Shown: positions 52,504 to 61,887, counted from the stretch's first letter. The stretch is 64,000 nt of DNA from an uncultured Lachnospiraceae bacterium (GCA_947165025.1 CAMUYQ010000011.1:17552-81551), one strand, 5' to 3'. The notes: generated from the sequence alone by a model not told the origin. Made by a program: numbers and translations.

Positions 52504-53246
52504 TGGAAGGATATGAATATTCCAAAACCGTAAAGATCGCCGGCATCACGAAGGAAAAGGTCATGGATCAGATCATGGACCTTACCGCGGATACAGGGGC
52601 TACGATCACCGTAACGAGCGATGCGGGCGAGACATACCTCTGCGTGACGGCACAGGGAGAGGACGAGTCCGAAGCAAAGAAAAAGGGAAAGCCCATCGTC
52701 AAGGAGATAAAATCAAGGCTCGGAGCAAATATCTTTACGACGGATGCTTCCGTATCGCTTGAGCAGACTGTAGTCGAACTTCTTGATAAGAACGGCCTCA
52801 CGGTCTCGACGGCCGAGTCGTGTACGGGCGGACTTCTTGCGGGAAGGATCATAAACGTGCCCGGCGCAAGTGACATCATCAAGGTTGGTTTTGTTACATA
52901 TGCAAACAGGGCGAAGAGAAAATATCTCGGTGTCAAAAAATCAACGCTTGAGAAATACGGCGCGGTGAGCAAACAGTGTGCCGAGGAAATGGTAAAGGGA
53001 CTTGTTTCCGAGACAAAGGCAGATATAGGACTGTCAACGACCGGTATTGCGGGACCCGACGGCGGAAGCGAAGACAAGCCGGTCGGACTTGTTTATATCG
53101 GATGTAACGTATGCGGCAGGATCAAGGTTAAGGAATGCCGATTTACGGGAGAGCGCGATGAGATAAGAAGGAGTACGGTAACGGAGGCACTTAACATGCT
53201 CCGCGTCAGCCTTCTTGAGTATTTTACGGAGACCAAACTGAAATGA
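52503..53246 (+). CDS. CinA-like nicotinamide-nucleotide amidase, short form
   Basis: 247 residues. The C-terminal half is the CinA/PncC amidase domain: TVSTAESCTGGLLAGRI, GFVTYANRAKR, GAVSKQCAEEM and TGIAGPDGGSEDKPVG. The first 90 residues are a KH-like stretch instead of the MoeA-like COG1058 domain present in full CinA (about 410 residues). The active amidase removes the amide from NMN. Located just after pgsA as in other Firmicutes, but no recA follows. Catalytic Ser of AESCTGG is present. Confidence 0.9.
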   Translation: MEGYEYSKTVKIAGITKEKVMDQIMDLTADTGATITVTSDAGETYLCVTAQGEDESEAKKKGKPIVKEIKSRLGANIFTTDASVSLEQTVVELLDKNGLTVSTAESCTGGLLAGRIINVPGASDIIKVGFVTYANRAKRKYLGVKKSTLEKYGAVSKQCAEEMVKGLVSETKADIGLSTTGIAGPDGGSEDKPVGLVYIGCNVCGRIKVKECRFTGERDEIRRSTVTEALNMLRVSLLEYFTETKLK

Positions 53247-54685
53247 ATAAAGTTTTGTTATTTTATCCGCCCGGATTTTTGTTCCAGCGCGGAGAGGACA
53301 GATGCCAGCAGAATATCAAGGATGCGTCGGCCGAGGCTATGCGTGCATGTAACGATCTCGGATACGGTGCAGCCATTCTTCTTCAGAAGGGTTATGAAGT
53401 AAAGCTTCGTGATTATCAGACCGAAGGATGCTCGATGGAAGATCTTGAAAATGATCTGAAAGAGTTTGCTCCGGATCTTATTATGATGAGCATCACGAAC
53501 ACGACGATATTCGATGACCTGAAGATACTTGCGGATATCAAGAAAAAATTCAATCCTGTCATTGCGATCAAGGGTGCTCTTTTTTACGATCCCGAGCAGG
53601 AACTGCTCGACATGCTCGATCTGTCATGCATTGATTACATGATAGGCGGCGAGGTTGATTTTGCGATCGGTGAGATCGCGGATTACGCGCTTCGCGGTGA
53701 GGGTGATCCCGCAGATATACTGTCGATACTGTACAGGGATAAGGACGGAAAGTTTGTACGTACGAAGTTCCATGAGTGGAACGAGGATCTTGATTCAAGA
53801 CCGTTCCCTGCAAGACAGCTTATGAACAATGCGCTTTATGTGCGTCCCGATACAGATGAACCGATGGCTACCATCCAGACGTCGCGCGGATGTCCGAGTG
53901 CATGTGTGTTCTGTCTGACGCCGGTGATATCCGGAAAGTGTGTCAGGTTCAGAAGCCCGCAGAATGTTATGGACGAGCTTACAGAATGCTACAATGTTCA
54001 CGGTATCAGAAACTTTTTCTTCAAGGCTGACACGTTCACGATCAATCCGCAGTGGGTCAGGGAGATGTGTACTCTGATCATCGAATCGCCTCTGCACGGC
54101 AAGATCGCTTTTACCGCAAATTCCAGAGTCAATCCGCTCTCAAAGGAAACACTTCAGCTCATGAAGGATGCCGGGTGTTTCATGGTTGCATTCGGATTTG
54201 AATCGGGATCCGATGAGATGCTCAAGACTCTTAAAAAGGGAACGACTGTTGAGATGAACCTTCGTGCCGCAAAGTGGTGTCATGAAGTCGGACTTCCTTT
54301 CTGGGGATTCTACGTTATCGGTTTCCCGTGGGAGAACAGGGAGCACATACTTGAGACGAGGAAGATGATCATGCAGCAGAAGCCTGATTTCATCGAGGTC
54401 AAGATGGCACTTCCGTTCTACGGGACCGAGCTTTACAAGGCGGCAAAGGAGATGGATCTTATCGCCGATTCGCCACTTGGCTGTGACTTCTTCCATTCGG
54501 CACTGACGGGTACAAAGTATCTTTCACAGGATGAAGTGGAGAAGCTCCGTAAAAAGATACTGCTCGGGTTCTATATGCGTCCCGGTTACATATTAAAGAA
54601 GATGGGAGAATGCATAAAGCATCCGTCGGTATTCGGAAACTACGTAAAGTACGGATTCAAGATGCTCGGTTCTCTCCTGAAATAG
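53243..54685 (+). CDS. B12-binding-domain radical SAM protein
   Basis: 480 residues. The N-terminal 150 residues are a cobalamin-binding-type Rossmann domain (KVLLFYPPGFL, LIMMSITNTTIFDDL, DYMIGGEVDFAI) without the DxHxxG His, as usual for this class. The radical SAM domain has SRGCPSACVFCLTP (CxxxCxxC) near residue 217, FFKADTFTIN, and the elongated end typical of BchE/HpnJ-like enzymes. These methylate unreactive carbons or rearrange rings; the substrate is not deducible. It sits between cinA and an ABC-F gene with overlapping start (ATGA). Confidence 0.88.
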   Translation: MNKVLLFYPPGFLFQRGEDRCQQNIKDASAEAMRACNDLGYGAAILLQKGYEVKLRDYQTEGCSMEDLENDLKEFAPDLIMMSITNTTIFDDLKILADIKKKFNPVIAIKGALFYDPEQELLDMLDLSCIDYMIGGEVDFAIGEIADYALRGEGDPADILSILYRDKDGKFVRTKFHEWNEDLDSRPFPARQLMNNALYVRPDTDEPMATIQTSRGCPSACVFCLTPVISGKCVRFRSPQNVMDELTECYNVHGIRNFFFKADTFTINPQWVREMCTLIIESPLHGKIAFTANSRVNPLSKETLQLMKDAGCFMVAFGFESGSDEMLKTLKKGTTVEMNLRAAKWCHEVGLPFWGFYVIGFPWENREHILETRKMIMQQKPDFIEVKMALPFYGTELYKAAKEMDLIADSPLGCDFFHSALTGTKYLSQDEVEKLRKKILLGFYMRPGYILKKMGECIKHPSVFGNYVKYGFKMLGSLLK

Positions 54686-54700
54686 TTTAAGGAATATTTC

Positions 54701-56659
54701 ATGCTATATCGTATCTCTAACGGCCGCGTAATGTTCGCGGCCGATACTATACTTGAACATGTTGATTTTGAGGTCAGGAACAAAAGCGACAAGATCGCAG
54801 TGATCGGCAGGAACGGAGCAGGTAAGACCACTCTTCTGAAAGTCATCACCGGCGAAGTTGAGCTTACCCGCGTCGACGGAGAGGATTCGTCGATAACAGC
54901 TCCGGGTAATCCCACGATCGGATATCTGAGGCAGATAACGTTTGATGATCTTAACGAGACGCTTGATGCGGAGATCAGAAAGGTGTTCGCATCGATCATT
55001 GAGGAGAAGAAGCGGATCGATGAGCTTGTTGTTCTGATGGACAGCGTTGAAGGAGAAGAGGCCGAAAGATACGCGAAGGAATACACCTCCCTGATGGATG
55101 ATTTTAAAGACAGGGGCGGTTATTACTACGAGAAGGAATATGACGCGATGCTCACGTCGTTCGGGTTTACAGCCGATGACAAGAAAAAGCATCTGTCGGA
55201 ATTCTCGGGAGGACAGCTTACAAAGCTCGCGTTCATCAAACTGCTGCTGTCAAAGCCGGATATCCTTCTTCTTGACGAGCCGACGAACCATCTTGACATG
55301 TCGACGATCTCATGGCTTGAGGATTACCTGAAGAATTACAACAGGGCAGTCGTTATCGTCAGCCACGACAGAATGTTTCTTGACCGGATCGTTAATGTCG
55401 TTTATGAGATAACCTATCAGCAGGTTGTCAGATTTTCGGGGAACTATACAGATTACGTTGCGCAGAAAAAAGAGCGCTATGAGAAACAGCTCAAGGATCA
55501 CATCGCACAGCAGAAAGAGATAAAGCGGCTTACGGAACTTGTGGAAAGGTTCAAGAACAAGCCGAGCAAAGTCGCGATGACAAGATCGAAGCTCAAGCAG
55601 ATCGAGCATATGGAGCTTGTGGCGCGCCCTGCGGATTATGATACAAAGAGCTTTCATGCAGCATTCACACCGAAGTTGGAAACGGGAAAGGATGTGCTGT
55701 TTGTAAAGGATCTTGTGATAGGATATGATACGCCGCTCGCAACGGTGAACATCGATCTGAAAAAGGGCGAAAGGCTTGCCGTCATCGGCGATAACGGGAT
55801 AGGAAAGTCGACTTTCCTGAAGACTCTGGTGGGTGAGGTTGAAAAGCTGTCGGGTGATTTTCGGTTCGGGGTCAATGTTCAGACAGGATACTTCGACCAG
55901 AGGATGGCACAGTATACTTCGGACAAGACCGTTATAAACGATTTCTGGGATATGTATCCGACGCTTACCGAAACAGAGGTCAGGAACAGGCTCGGAGCAT
56001 TTCTGTTCACGCAGGATGAGGTGTTCAAGGACGTGTCGATGCTCTCGGGAGGAGAGCGTGTCAGACTCTCGCTTGCAAAGATATTTAACAGCCTTCCGAA
56101 CGTACTGATACTTGATGAGCCGACGAACCATATGGACATGATCGGCAAGGAGACGCTCGAGGCGATGCTCGTATGCTTTCCGGGAACAGTTATCTTTGTA
56201 TCGCACGACAGGTACTTCGTAAAAAAGGTTGCAACGCAGATACTTGAAATGACAACGGACGGTGTCAGGCTGTATCCGTTCGGATATGAGGATTATCTGG
56301 AAAAGAGCGCGAATACAGGGGACGGTTCTGCAATGCGGCAAAATATCCCGGAAACATCCAACGGAAAGGAAACGTCTCAGGAAAAGAACACGGAAGTTTC
56401 CGCTTCCCAGGCCGAGCGCCTTGCAGGAAAGGAAGAAGAGAAGAGACAGCGGAGGCTCAAAAAGCTCGAGGAAAAGATAGAGGAACTTGAAAACAGCATA
56501 GCAGAACTCAAGAAAGAGTTATGTAAACCTGAGTATGCGAGCATGTACTCAAAGCTTTCCGAGATACAGGCCGACATCGATGCCGCGGAAGAGGAGCTTC
56601 TTGAGACGATGGAAACATGGGAATCCATACAGAAAACTGATAACACAGGGAGAGAATGA
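54701..56659 (+). CDS. ABC-F family ATPase
   Basis: 652 residues. Two ATP-binding domains without membrane segments: Walker A GRNGAGKTT, signature FSGGQLTK, Walker B LLLDEPTNHLD; and GDNGIGKST, LSGGERVRL, LILDEPTNHMD. The inter-domain linker (P-site tip region, about 255-320) is charged and helical. The C-terminal 70 residues are a Glu/Lys coiled coil. ABC-F proteins bind the ribosomal E site and rescue or regulate translation (some give antibiotic protection). The exact subgroup is not determined; the coiled-coil tail is Uup-like. The greA ATG lies one base after its stop. Confidence 0.92.
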   Translation: MLYRISNGRVMFAADTILEHVDFEVRNKSDKIAVIGRNGAGKTTLLKVITGEVELTRVDGEDSSITAPGNPTIGYLRQITFDDLNETLDAEIRKVFASIIEEKKRIDELVVLMDSVEGEEAERYAKEYTSLMDDFKDRGGYYYEKEYDAMLTSFGFTADDKKKHLSEFSGGQLTKLAFIKLLLSKPDILLLDEPTNHLDMSTISWLEDYLKNYNRAVVIVSHDRMFLDRIVNVVYEITYQQVVRFSGNYTDYVAQKKERYEKQLKDHIAQQKEIKRLTELVERFKNKPSKVAMTRSKLKQIEHMELVARPADYDTKSFHAAFTPKLETGKDVLFVKDLVIGYDTPLATVNIDLKKGERLAVIGDNGIGKSTFLKTLVGEVEKLSGDFRFGVNVQTGYFDQRMAQYTSDKTVINDFWDMYPTLTETEVRNRLGAFLFTQDEVFKDVSMLSGGERVRLSLAKIFNSLPNVLILDEPTNHMDMIGKETLEAMLVCFPGTVIFVSHDRYFVKKVATQILEMTTDGVRLYPFGYEDYLEKSANTGDGSAMRQNIPETSNGKETSQEKNTEVSASQAERLAGKEEEKRQRRLKKLEEKIEELENSIAELKKELCKPEYASMYSKLSEIQADIDAAEEELLETMETWESIQKTDNTGRE

Positions 56660-56660
56660 A

Positions 56661-57164
56661 ATGCAGGATAATTTAACACGCTCTGATATAGAAAAGATGG
56701 AAAAGGAGATCGAGTACAGAAAGCTCACTCTGCGCCCGAAGCTTATCGAGGAGGTCAAGGTTGCACGTGCTCACGGTGATCTGTCCGAGAACTTCGAGTA
56801 TTATGCCGCAAAACGCGAGAAGAACATGAATGAGTCGAGGATCAGATACCTTGACAGGATGGTCAGGACCGCGAACATCATAGATGATACTTCGGCGGAT
56901 GACGAGGTCGGGATCAACAATACGGTCACTGTCGAGATCGTCGATGACGGTGAGATAGAGCAGTACAAGATCGTGACGACGATCAGGAGCAATTCGCTGA
57001 TCGGTCTTATCAGCATCGAATCTCCGATGGGAAAGGCCCTGATGGGACACAAGATCGGGGACCGTGTCACTGTTGTTGTCAACGAGAACGTTTCGTATGA
57101 TGTGATAATCAACGATATCGACAAATCAACCGGCGACGAGGACGACGAGATCAGCCAGTACTGA
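56661..57164 (+). CDS. greA: Transcription elongation factor GreA-like
   Basis: 167 residues from ATG 56661; the longer frame (from 56535) overlaps the ABC-F gene. N-terminal coiled coil (residues 1-75) with HGDLSENFEYYAAKREK, where Asp and Glu at the tip are the residues that stimulate RNA cleavage by polymerase; the C-terminal FKBP-like domain has GLISIESPMGKALMGHKIGDRV. Restarts backtracked RNA polymerase. The C-terminal tail ends in acidic residues. Confidence 0.93.
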   Translation: MQDNLTRSDIEKMEKEIEYRKLTLRPKLIEEVKVARAHGDLSENFEYYAAKREKNMNESRIRYLDRMVRTANIIDDTSADDEVGINNTVTVEIVDDGEIEQYKIVTTIRSNSLIGLISIESPMGKALMGHKIGDRVTVVVNENVSYDVIINDIDKSTGDEDDEISQY

Positions 57165-57173
57165 TATCTTGTG

Positions 57174-57202
57174 TTTACGGCGTAAATGTGGTTAAATAAT
57201 AT
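57174..57202 (+). promoter_or_regulatory. Possible promoter of the SEC-C/thrS region
   Basis: TTTACG (57174-57179), 17-bp spacer, TAATAT (57197-57202). The -35 is part of a palindrome (TTTACGGCGTAAA). Confidence 0.45.
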
Positions 57203-57247
57203 GATATGTTTTGCATATAAAGTCCTTAGAAAGAAGAGGTAGTTATC

Positions 57248-57757
57248 ATGGCTTTACTTGAAAAATGGCGCAAGATGGCATACGACGAAAATGCCGACAA
57301 GAACGCACTGCAGAAGCTCTGGGCAGATTATTTTGAGGTTGAGAAGGGGATATACCAGCAGCTCCTTTCCGATCCCGACACTGCCGTTACAGGCACTGTT
57401 GCGGAACTTGCCGAGAAATATAACACGGACATCATGACGATGACCGGATTCCTTGACGGTATCAATGACAGTCTCGTTAAGGCCAACAACATTGAGAAGA
57501 TGACAGAGAAGACAAAGGTGTCACTTGAGTTTGACAAGGAGCTTCTCTATAAGAACATGGTTGCCGCAGGCGCCGACTGGCTTTACGGTCTTGAAGAGTG
57601 GAATGATATCTTCGATGAGGAGAAGCAGAAGCAGCTCTACAAGGAACAGAAGGCAAGCCAGACCGTCAGACACGAGGGACCGAAGATCGGCCGAAACGAT
57701 CCGTGCCCTTGCGGAAGCGGAAAGAAATACAAGAAGTGTTGCGGAAGAGGCTGGTAG
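57248..57757 (+). CDS. SEC-C motif zinc-binding protein
   Basis: 169 residues. The last 25 residues carry the SEC-C metal-binding motif, [19 protein letters not shown] (CxCx8CC), as at the end of SecA. The first 130 residues are helical and charged with no clear domain. Stand-alone SEC-C proteins are common and often uncharacterised; a link to protein export or to ribosome-bound chaperoning is conjecture. Followed by the thrS leader. Confidence 0.85.
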   Translation: MALLEKWRKMAYDENADKNALQKLWADYFEVEKGIYQQLLSDPDTAVTGTVAELAEKYNTDIMTMTGFLDGINDSLVKANNIEKMTEKTKVSLEFDKELLYKNMVAAGADWLYGLEEWNDIFDEEKQKQLYKEQKASQTVRHEGPKIGRNDPCPCGSGKKYKKCCGRGW

Positions 57758-57763
57758 GAGGGA

Positions 57764-57826
57764 CCCACGATAGTGGGAGGAACCTGCCTGCACCGCGAGG
57801 CCTATCGCGAAGCGATTCTAATGGCC
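57764..57826 (+). other. Hairpins between SEC-C gene and thrS
   Basis: CCCAC/GTGGG with GATA loop (57764-57777), and ATCGC/GCGAT with a GAA loop (57804-57816) flanked by GGCC/GGCC (57799-57802 with 57823-57826). No T-run follows, so they are not simple terminators; the T-box core (GGGTGGNACCGCG) is not found. Confidence 0.5.
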
Positions 57827-57850
57827 GAGCGACCTTAGGAGGAAATATAT

Positions 57851-59779
57851 ATGATAATAAAATTAAAAGACGGTTCATCAAAGGAATATTCATCCGCAAT
57901 GTCTGTTATCGATATCGCAAAGGATATCTCGGAGGGACTTGCCAGGAATGCCTGCGCGGGTGAGGTCGACGGTGAGCGCGTTGACCTGCGTTTTGTTGTG
58001 GATAAGGATTGCAGCCTGAACATTCTAACATTTGCCGACAAGGGCGGATGCGATGCGTTCAGACACACTACCTCACATATAATGGCTCAGGCGATCAAGC
58101 GTCTGTGGCCCGATGTAAAGCTTGCGATCGGACCTTCGATCGATGACGGATTTTACTACGACATTGACAGTGACAGAGCTATCACTGAAGAGGACTTTGC
58201 GAAGATAGAAGAAGAGATGAAGAAGATCGTCAAGGAGGATATCCCCCTTGAGCGATTTGAACTTCCGAGAGCTGAAGCCATAAAGCTCATGGAAGATATG
58301 AAGGAGCCCTATAAGGTGGAACTCATCAGGGATCTTCCTGAGGATGCGATCATATCGTTCTATAAGCAGGGAGATTTTACCGATCTTTGTGCGGGACCCC
58401 ACCTTATGTCCACAAAGCCCGTAAAGGCCGTTAAGCTTATGAAGGTTGCGGGAGCATACTGGAGAGGCAACGAGAAGAACAAGATGCTTACGAGAATATA
58501 CGGAACATCGTATACGAAAGCATCCGAACTTGAAGAATACCTTACGATGCTCGAAGAGGCAAAGAAGCGTGACCATCGTAAGATCGGCAGGGAAATGGGA
58601 CTGTTCATGATGGCCGATGAGGGGCCGGGATTCCCGTTCTTCCTTCCTAACGGAATGATCCTTCGGAACGAGCTCATGAAATACTGGAGAGAAGTTCATT
58701 ACCGTAACGGTTATCAGGAGATAGAGACGCCGGTAATGCTCAACCAGTCGCTCTGGATCACTTCGGGACACTGGGATCATTACAGCGAGAACATGTATAC
58801 GTCAACTATCGATGAGGAGCTGTTCTGCATCAAGCCGATGAACTGCCCGGGCTCGATACTCGTATACAAGAATCAGCCCAGATCATACAGGGAACTCCCG
58901 ATCAGATATGCGGAGGTCGGACTTGTTCACAGACATGAGAAATCAGGCGCTCTTCATGGACTTATGAGAGTGCGCGCTTTCCATCAGGACGATGCGCACG
59001 AGTTCATCTCAATGGATCAGGTCGGAGATGAAGTTGAGCATATCGTGAGACTGATAGATGAAGTTTACGATAAGCTCGGTTTCAAGTACACGATAGAACT
59101 GTCAACGATGCCCGAGGATCACATGGGCTCGCTTGAGGATTGGGAAAGAGCAACGAACGGATTAAAGTCCGCTCTTGAGAAGATGCAACTTCCGTACGAG
59201 ATAAACGAAGGCGACGGTGCTTTCTACGGACCGAAGATCGACTTCCACGTTGAGGACTGCCTGAAGAGAGAGTGGCAGTGCGGTACGATCCAGCTTGATT
59301 TCCAGCTGCCGCAGAACTTTGATCTTAAGTATACGGGTGCCGACGGAGCCGAGCATATGCCCGTCATGATACACAGGGTCGTATTCGGATCAGTCGAGCG
59401 TTTCATCGGAGTTCTGACCGAAAACTGTGCCGGTAAGTTCCCGACATGGTTATCACCTGTACAGGTCAAGGTGCTTCCGATATCCGACAAGTATTTCGAT
59501 TACTCGGAGAAGGTTCTTGAAAAGCTCAAGGCAGCAGGCATCCGCGCTGAGATAGACACAAGAAGCGAGAAGATCGGATACAAGATCAGGGAAGCAAGAC
59601 TCCAGAGGGTTCCTTACATGCTCATTCTCGGACAGAAAGAGGAAGAGGCAGGTAATATAGCGGTCAGAAGCCGTTTCCTCGGCGATGAGGGCGCAAAGGA
59701 TCTTGACGCTTTCATTAAGGACGTTCGTGAGGAGATAGACGGCAGGATATTCAGGGAAGAGAGTACTTCGGAAGACTGA
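57851..59779 (+). CDS. thrS: Threonine--tRNA ligase
   Basis: 642 residues. TGS domain 1-60, editing domain 65-235 with HTTSHIMAQA (HxxxH) and CAGPH, class II catalytic core 245-540 with motif 2 VHRHEKSGALHGLMRVRAF and motif 3 HRVVFGSVERFIG, zinc ligands Cys and His (MNCPGS; HRHE; MIHR), and anticodon-binding domain 545-642. Charges tRNA-Thr and edits Ser-tRNA-Thr. TAGGAGG lies 7 bases before the ATG. Its 94-bp leader has hairpins but no T-box. Confidence 0.96.
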   Translation: MIIKLKDGSSKEYSSAMSVIDIAKDISEGLARNACAGEVDGERVDLRFVVDKDCSLNILTFADKGGCDAFRHTTSHIMAQAIKRLWPDVKLAIGPSIDDGFYYDIDSDRAITEEDFAKIEEEMKKIVKEDIPLERFELPRAEAIKLMEDMKEPYKVELIRDLPEDAIISFYKQGDFTDLCAGPHLMSTKPVKAVKLMKVAGAYWRGNEKNKMLTRIYGTSYTKASELEEYLTMLEEAKKRDHRKIGREMGLFMMADEGPGFPFFLPNGMILRNELMKYWREVHYRNGYQEIETPVMLNQSLWITSGHWDHYSENMYTSTIDEELFCIKPMNCPGSILVYKNQPRSYRELPIRYAEVGLVHRHEKSGALHGLMRVRAFHQDDAHEFISMDQVGDEVEHIVRLIDEVYDKLGFKYTIELSTMPEDHMGSLEDWERATNGLKSALEKMQLPYEINEGDGAFYGPKIDFHVEDCLKREWQCGTIQLDFQLPQNFDLKYTGADGAEHMPVMIHRVVFGSVERFIGVLTENCAGKFPTWLSPVQVKVLPISDKYFDYSEKVLEKLKAAGIRAEIDTRSEKIGYKIREARLQRVPYMLILGQKEEEAGNIAVRSRFLGDEGAKDLDAFIKDVREEIDGRIFREESTSED

Positions 59780-59797
59780 TCCCGACAGGCGAAAATC

Positions 59798-60187
59798 ATG
59801 AGCGGCAACATTATCATCGCAACATCAAAGATCAAGACATGCGAGCGTTTTTATGCCCTGTGCGACAACTGCGGCTATGACAGAATATGGTCGGACGCAC
59901 TATGGGCTGATGTCATAAATGATGATGAGATATATGCCGAACTTGAATACTATCTTGCCACGCATACACTGAAGGATTCGGCTGATGTTTGCGGATACAG
60001 CCTTACCGATCTGTATGTGTTCCAGATGGACAAATATAATCTGATCAGGGAGATCGGCAAGAACACGGCCGAGTGCAACAAGGAGCGCATGGTACTTAAC
60101 GCATTCAGGATGATCATCGATATGAAGGCGGATCCCGAAACATACCTGCGCCGCCTGGAGGAAGGACGCGGAGAAGACAAGCTTTGA
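59798..60187 (+). CDS. Hypothetical protein, 129 residues
   Basis: Soluble, mainly helical protein (MSGNIIIATSKIKTCERF, YYLATHTLKDSADVCGYSLTDLYVFQM, AFRMIIDMKADPETYLRRLEEG). No family recognised. Three scattered Cys (CERFYALCDNCGY) do not form a standard zinc knuckle. Located 18 bp after thrS and overlapping the membrane protein gene, so likely co-transcribed and translated with both. Confidence 0.65.
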   Translation: MSGNIIIATSKIKTCERFYALCDNCGYDRIWSDALWADVINDDEIYAELEYYLATHTLKDSADVCGYSLTDLYVFQMDKYNLIREIGKNTAECNKERMVLNAFRMIIDMKADPETYLRRLEEGRGEDKL

Positions 60188-60927
60188 ATCCTGACGATAG
60201 AATAATCGGATACATGAAGGAAAGAAACGACCATGCGAGAACGGTTGCATGTGCCGTGGCAGTGCAGCTTTTTGCACTGGCCGTATATTTCTGCATGTAT
60301 GCACTCATAGCGGGAAGAGTATTTCTCTCACTGAGCGCTGATACAGGAAATGTCATAATGATATCGGTATCCTCGGCCATAGCGATATTTGTTATCGTTC
60401 TGAACATACTGACCGTGATCCGCGGCAGAAAAGTTTACATAAATCGACCGGACAGCATAGCACTTCGTGACGGTGCCGATGTCGTGAAGATAGCTTATTC
60501 TACGGCCAGACCGGTACTAATTTACAAGATCACATACAGCCTGGTCATACTTGCGGTGGGTGGATTGGTTTACATAACTTTCATGTCGTTCATGGAAGAC
60601 CAGGTACTTGCCGGACTGTACGGTAAGATTGCCGTATGCATAGCCGGTGCAGTCGCATTTCTCATTATGTGGCCGTGCATCGACAGGATAGCTTGCTACA
60701 GATCGATCCTTAACGAGACACATGAGTTATATTATGATGAGAAGCCGGACAATGCGCTTAAGTATATTGCGGCATTTACCGTCCCGGCTGTTATATGTCT
60801 GTGGTATATACTCAGATATTTCGGAACATACCAGGGCATTGCATGGATCGTATTTCCGGTCGCTGCGCTTTTTGCTTTTGCGATCGCTTTTCTTATAAAA
60901 GTGTTTGACAGCGGACGGGATATATGA
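60184..60927 (+). CDS. Hypothetical membrane protein
   Basis: 247 residues with about six membrane segments (roughly 20-45, 52-76, 110-135, 148-168, 190-210, 216-240). No family recognised. TTG start overlapping the previous stop; GGAG lies 8 bases before. The stop is within the spacer of the infC promoter, so the following ribosomal operon is transcribed from a promoter partly inside this gene. Confidence 0.65.
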   Translation: MNPDDRIIGYMKERNDHARTVACAVAVQLFALAVYFCMYALIAGRVFLSLSADTGNVIMISVSSAIAIFVIVLNILTVIRGRKVYINRPDSIALRDGADVVKIAYSTARPVLIYKITYSLVILAVGGLVYITFMSFMEDQVLAGLYGKIAVCIAGAVAFLIMWPCIDRIACYRSILNETHELYYDEKPDNALKYIAAFTVPAVICLWYILRYFGTYQGIAWIVFPVAALFAFAIAFLIKVFDSGRDI

Positions 60928-60933
60928 TAGATT
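60905..60933 (+). promoter_or_regulatory. Promoter of infC-rpmI-rplT
   Basis: TTGACA (60905-60910), 17-bp spacer, TAGATT (60928-60933) with TGA extended -10. Confidence 0.75.
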
Positions 60934-60939
60934 AGGCAA

Positions 60940-61092
60940 GTGGTTTGTGCCACACATACAGGAAAGCAGAGAGATCTCACCCCGCGGCGGGCTGATCGGA
61001 AGATCACACAGGAGCTTAGCGGGCGTTAATACGAACCGGAGACGGTATGATTTTTATGGAGGATTCTGCTTTTTTGTGAGCAGGATTTTTTT
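60940..61092 (+). promoter_or_regulatory. Leader of infC-rpmI-rplT, probably L20-type autoregulation
   Basis: About 150 nt before the ribosome site, with hairpins TGATC-GGAA-GATCA (60993-61006), ACCG-GAGA-CGGT (61035-61046) and CCCGC/GGCGGG, then a terminator. The gene set and terminator are as in L20 leaders of Firmicutes, but I did not identify the L20-binding signature. Confidence 0.6.
61062..61092 (+). terminator. Attenuator terminator in the infC leader
   Basis: ATTCTGCT/AGCAGGAT stem (61063-61070 with 61079-61086, one G-T pair), 8-nt loop, then a run of T. Lies 28 bp before the infC start, so it can only act as an attenuator. Confidence 0.8.
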
Positions 61093-61119
61093 ATTGTTTA
61101 AGCTATGGAGGGTAAGACA

Positions 61120-61626
61120 ATAGCAGATTTAATGATCAACGAACAGATCCGTGATAAGGAAGTTCGTGTAATCGGAGTCAACAATGAACAGCTCGGTGTA
61201 ATGAGCACCGATGAGGCAAGAAAGCTTGCTGAGGATGCGGGTGTTGATCTTGTGAAGATCGCTCCTAATGCGGCACCTCCCGTATGCAGGATTATCGACT
61301 ACGGAAAGTTCCGTTACGAGCAGTCACGTAAGGAAAAGGAAGCAAGAAAGAAACAGAAGGTCATAGAGATCAAGGAGATCCGTATGTCTCCGAATATCGA
61401 TACGAACGATCTGAACACGAAGATCGCGGCTGCCAAGAAGTTTCTGTCAAAGGGAGACAGGGTAAAGGTCACCCTGAGGTTCCGCGGACGTGAGATGGCT
61501 CACATGAATAACAGCAAATACATCCTCGATGATTTTGCAGAGGCTCTTGCGGATGTTGCTGTTGTAGAAAAAGCCCCGAAGGTAGAGGGCAGGACACTTA
61601 CAATGTTTTTAACTGAAAAGCGTTAG
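61120..61626 (+). CDS. infC: Translation initiation factor IF-3 (AUA start)
   Basis: 168 residues. The N-terminal LMINEQIRDKEVRVIG and the C-terminal IRMSPNIDTNDLNTKI and VKVTLRFRGREMAHM are typical of IF-3. The likely start is ATA at 61120: GGAGGG (61107-61112) lies seven bases before it, whereas the in-frame ATG at 61105 overlaps that ribosome site. Non-AUG starts (AUU, AUA, AUC) are a hallmark of infC and let IF-3 repress its own translation. First gene of the infC-rpmI-rplT operon. Confidence 0.92.
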   Translation: MADLMINEQIRDKEVRVIGVNNEQLGVMSTDEARKLAEDAGVDLVKIAPNAAPPVCRIIDYGKFRYEQSRKEKEARKKQKVIEIKEIRMSPNIDTNDLNTKIAAAKKFLSKGDRVKVTLRFRGREMAHMNNSKYILDDFAEALADVAVVEKAPKVEGRTLTMFLTEKR

Positions 61627-61668
61627 AAGATCAGTTGAAGAAATATGATTATTTAGGAGGAACATGTT

Positions 61669-61869
61669 ATGCCAAAGATCAAAACAAACAGATCCGCTGC
61701 AAAGCGTTTCAAAGTAACCGGTACAGGTAAGTTAAAGAGAAACAAAGCTTACAGACGTCATATCCTGACCAAGAAGACAACAAAGAACAAGAGAAACTTG
61801 AGACATGCCGTTATGACGGATGAGACGAACGTAAAGAACATGAAGAAGATCACACCTTATCTTCAGTAA
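61669..61869 (+). CDS. rpmI: 50S ribosomal protein L35
   Basis: 66 residues. [35 protein letters not shown] sequence (first part given) and the end [11 protein letters not shown] fit L35 exactly. Very basic. Ribosome site GGAGGAA about eight bases before the ATG. Confidence 0.97.
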   Translation: MPKIKTNRSAAKRFKVTGTGKLKRNKAYRRHILTKKTTKNKRNLRHAVMTDETNVKNMKKITPYLQ

Positions 61870-61887
61870 TGACAGGAGGTTTAGGAA

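Noticed and set aside
57757..57850. T-box riboswitch before thrS
   Set aside because: Only ACCGCG is present; the GGGTGG part, Stem I features and a terminator/antiterminator pair are absent.
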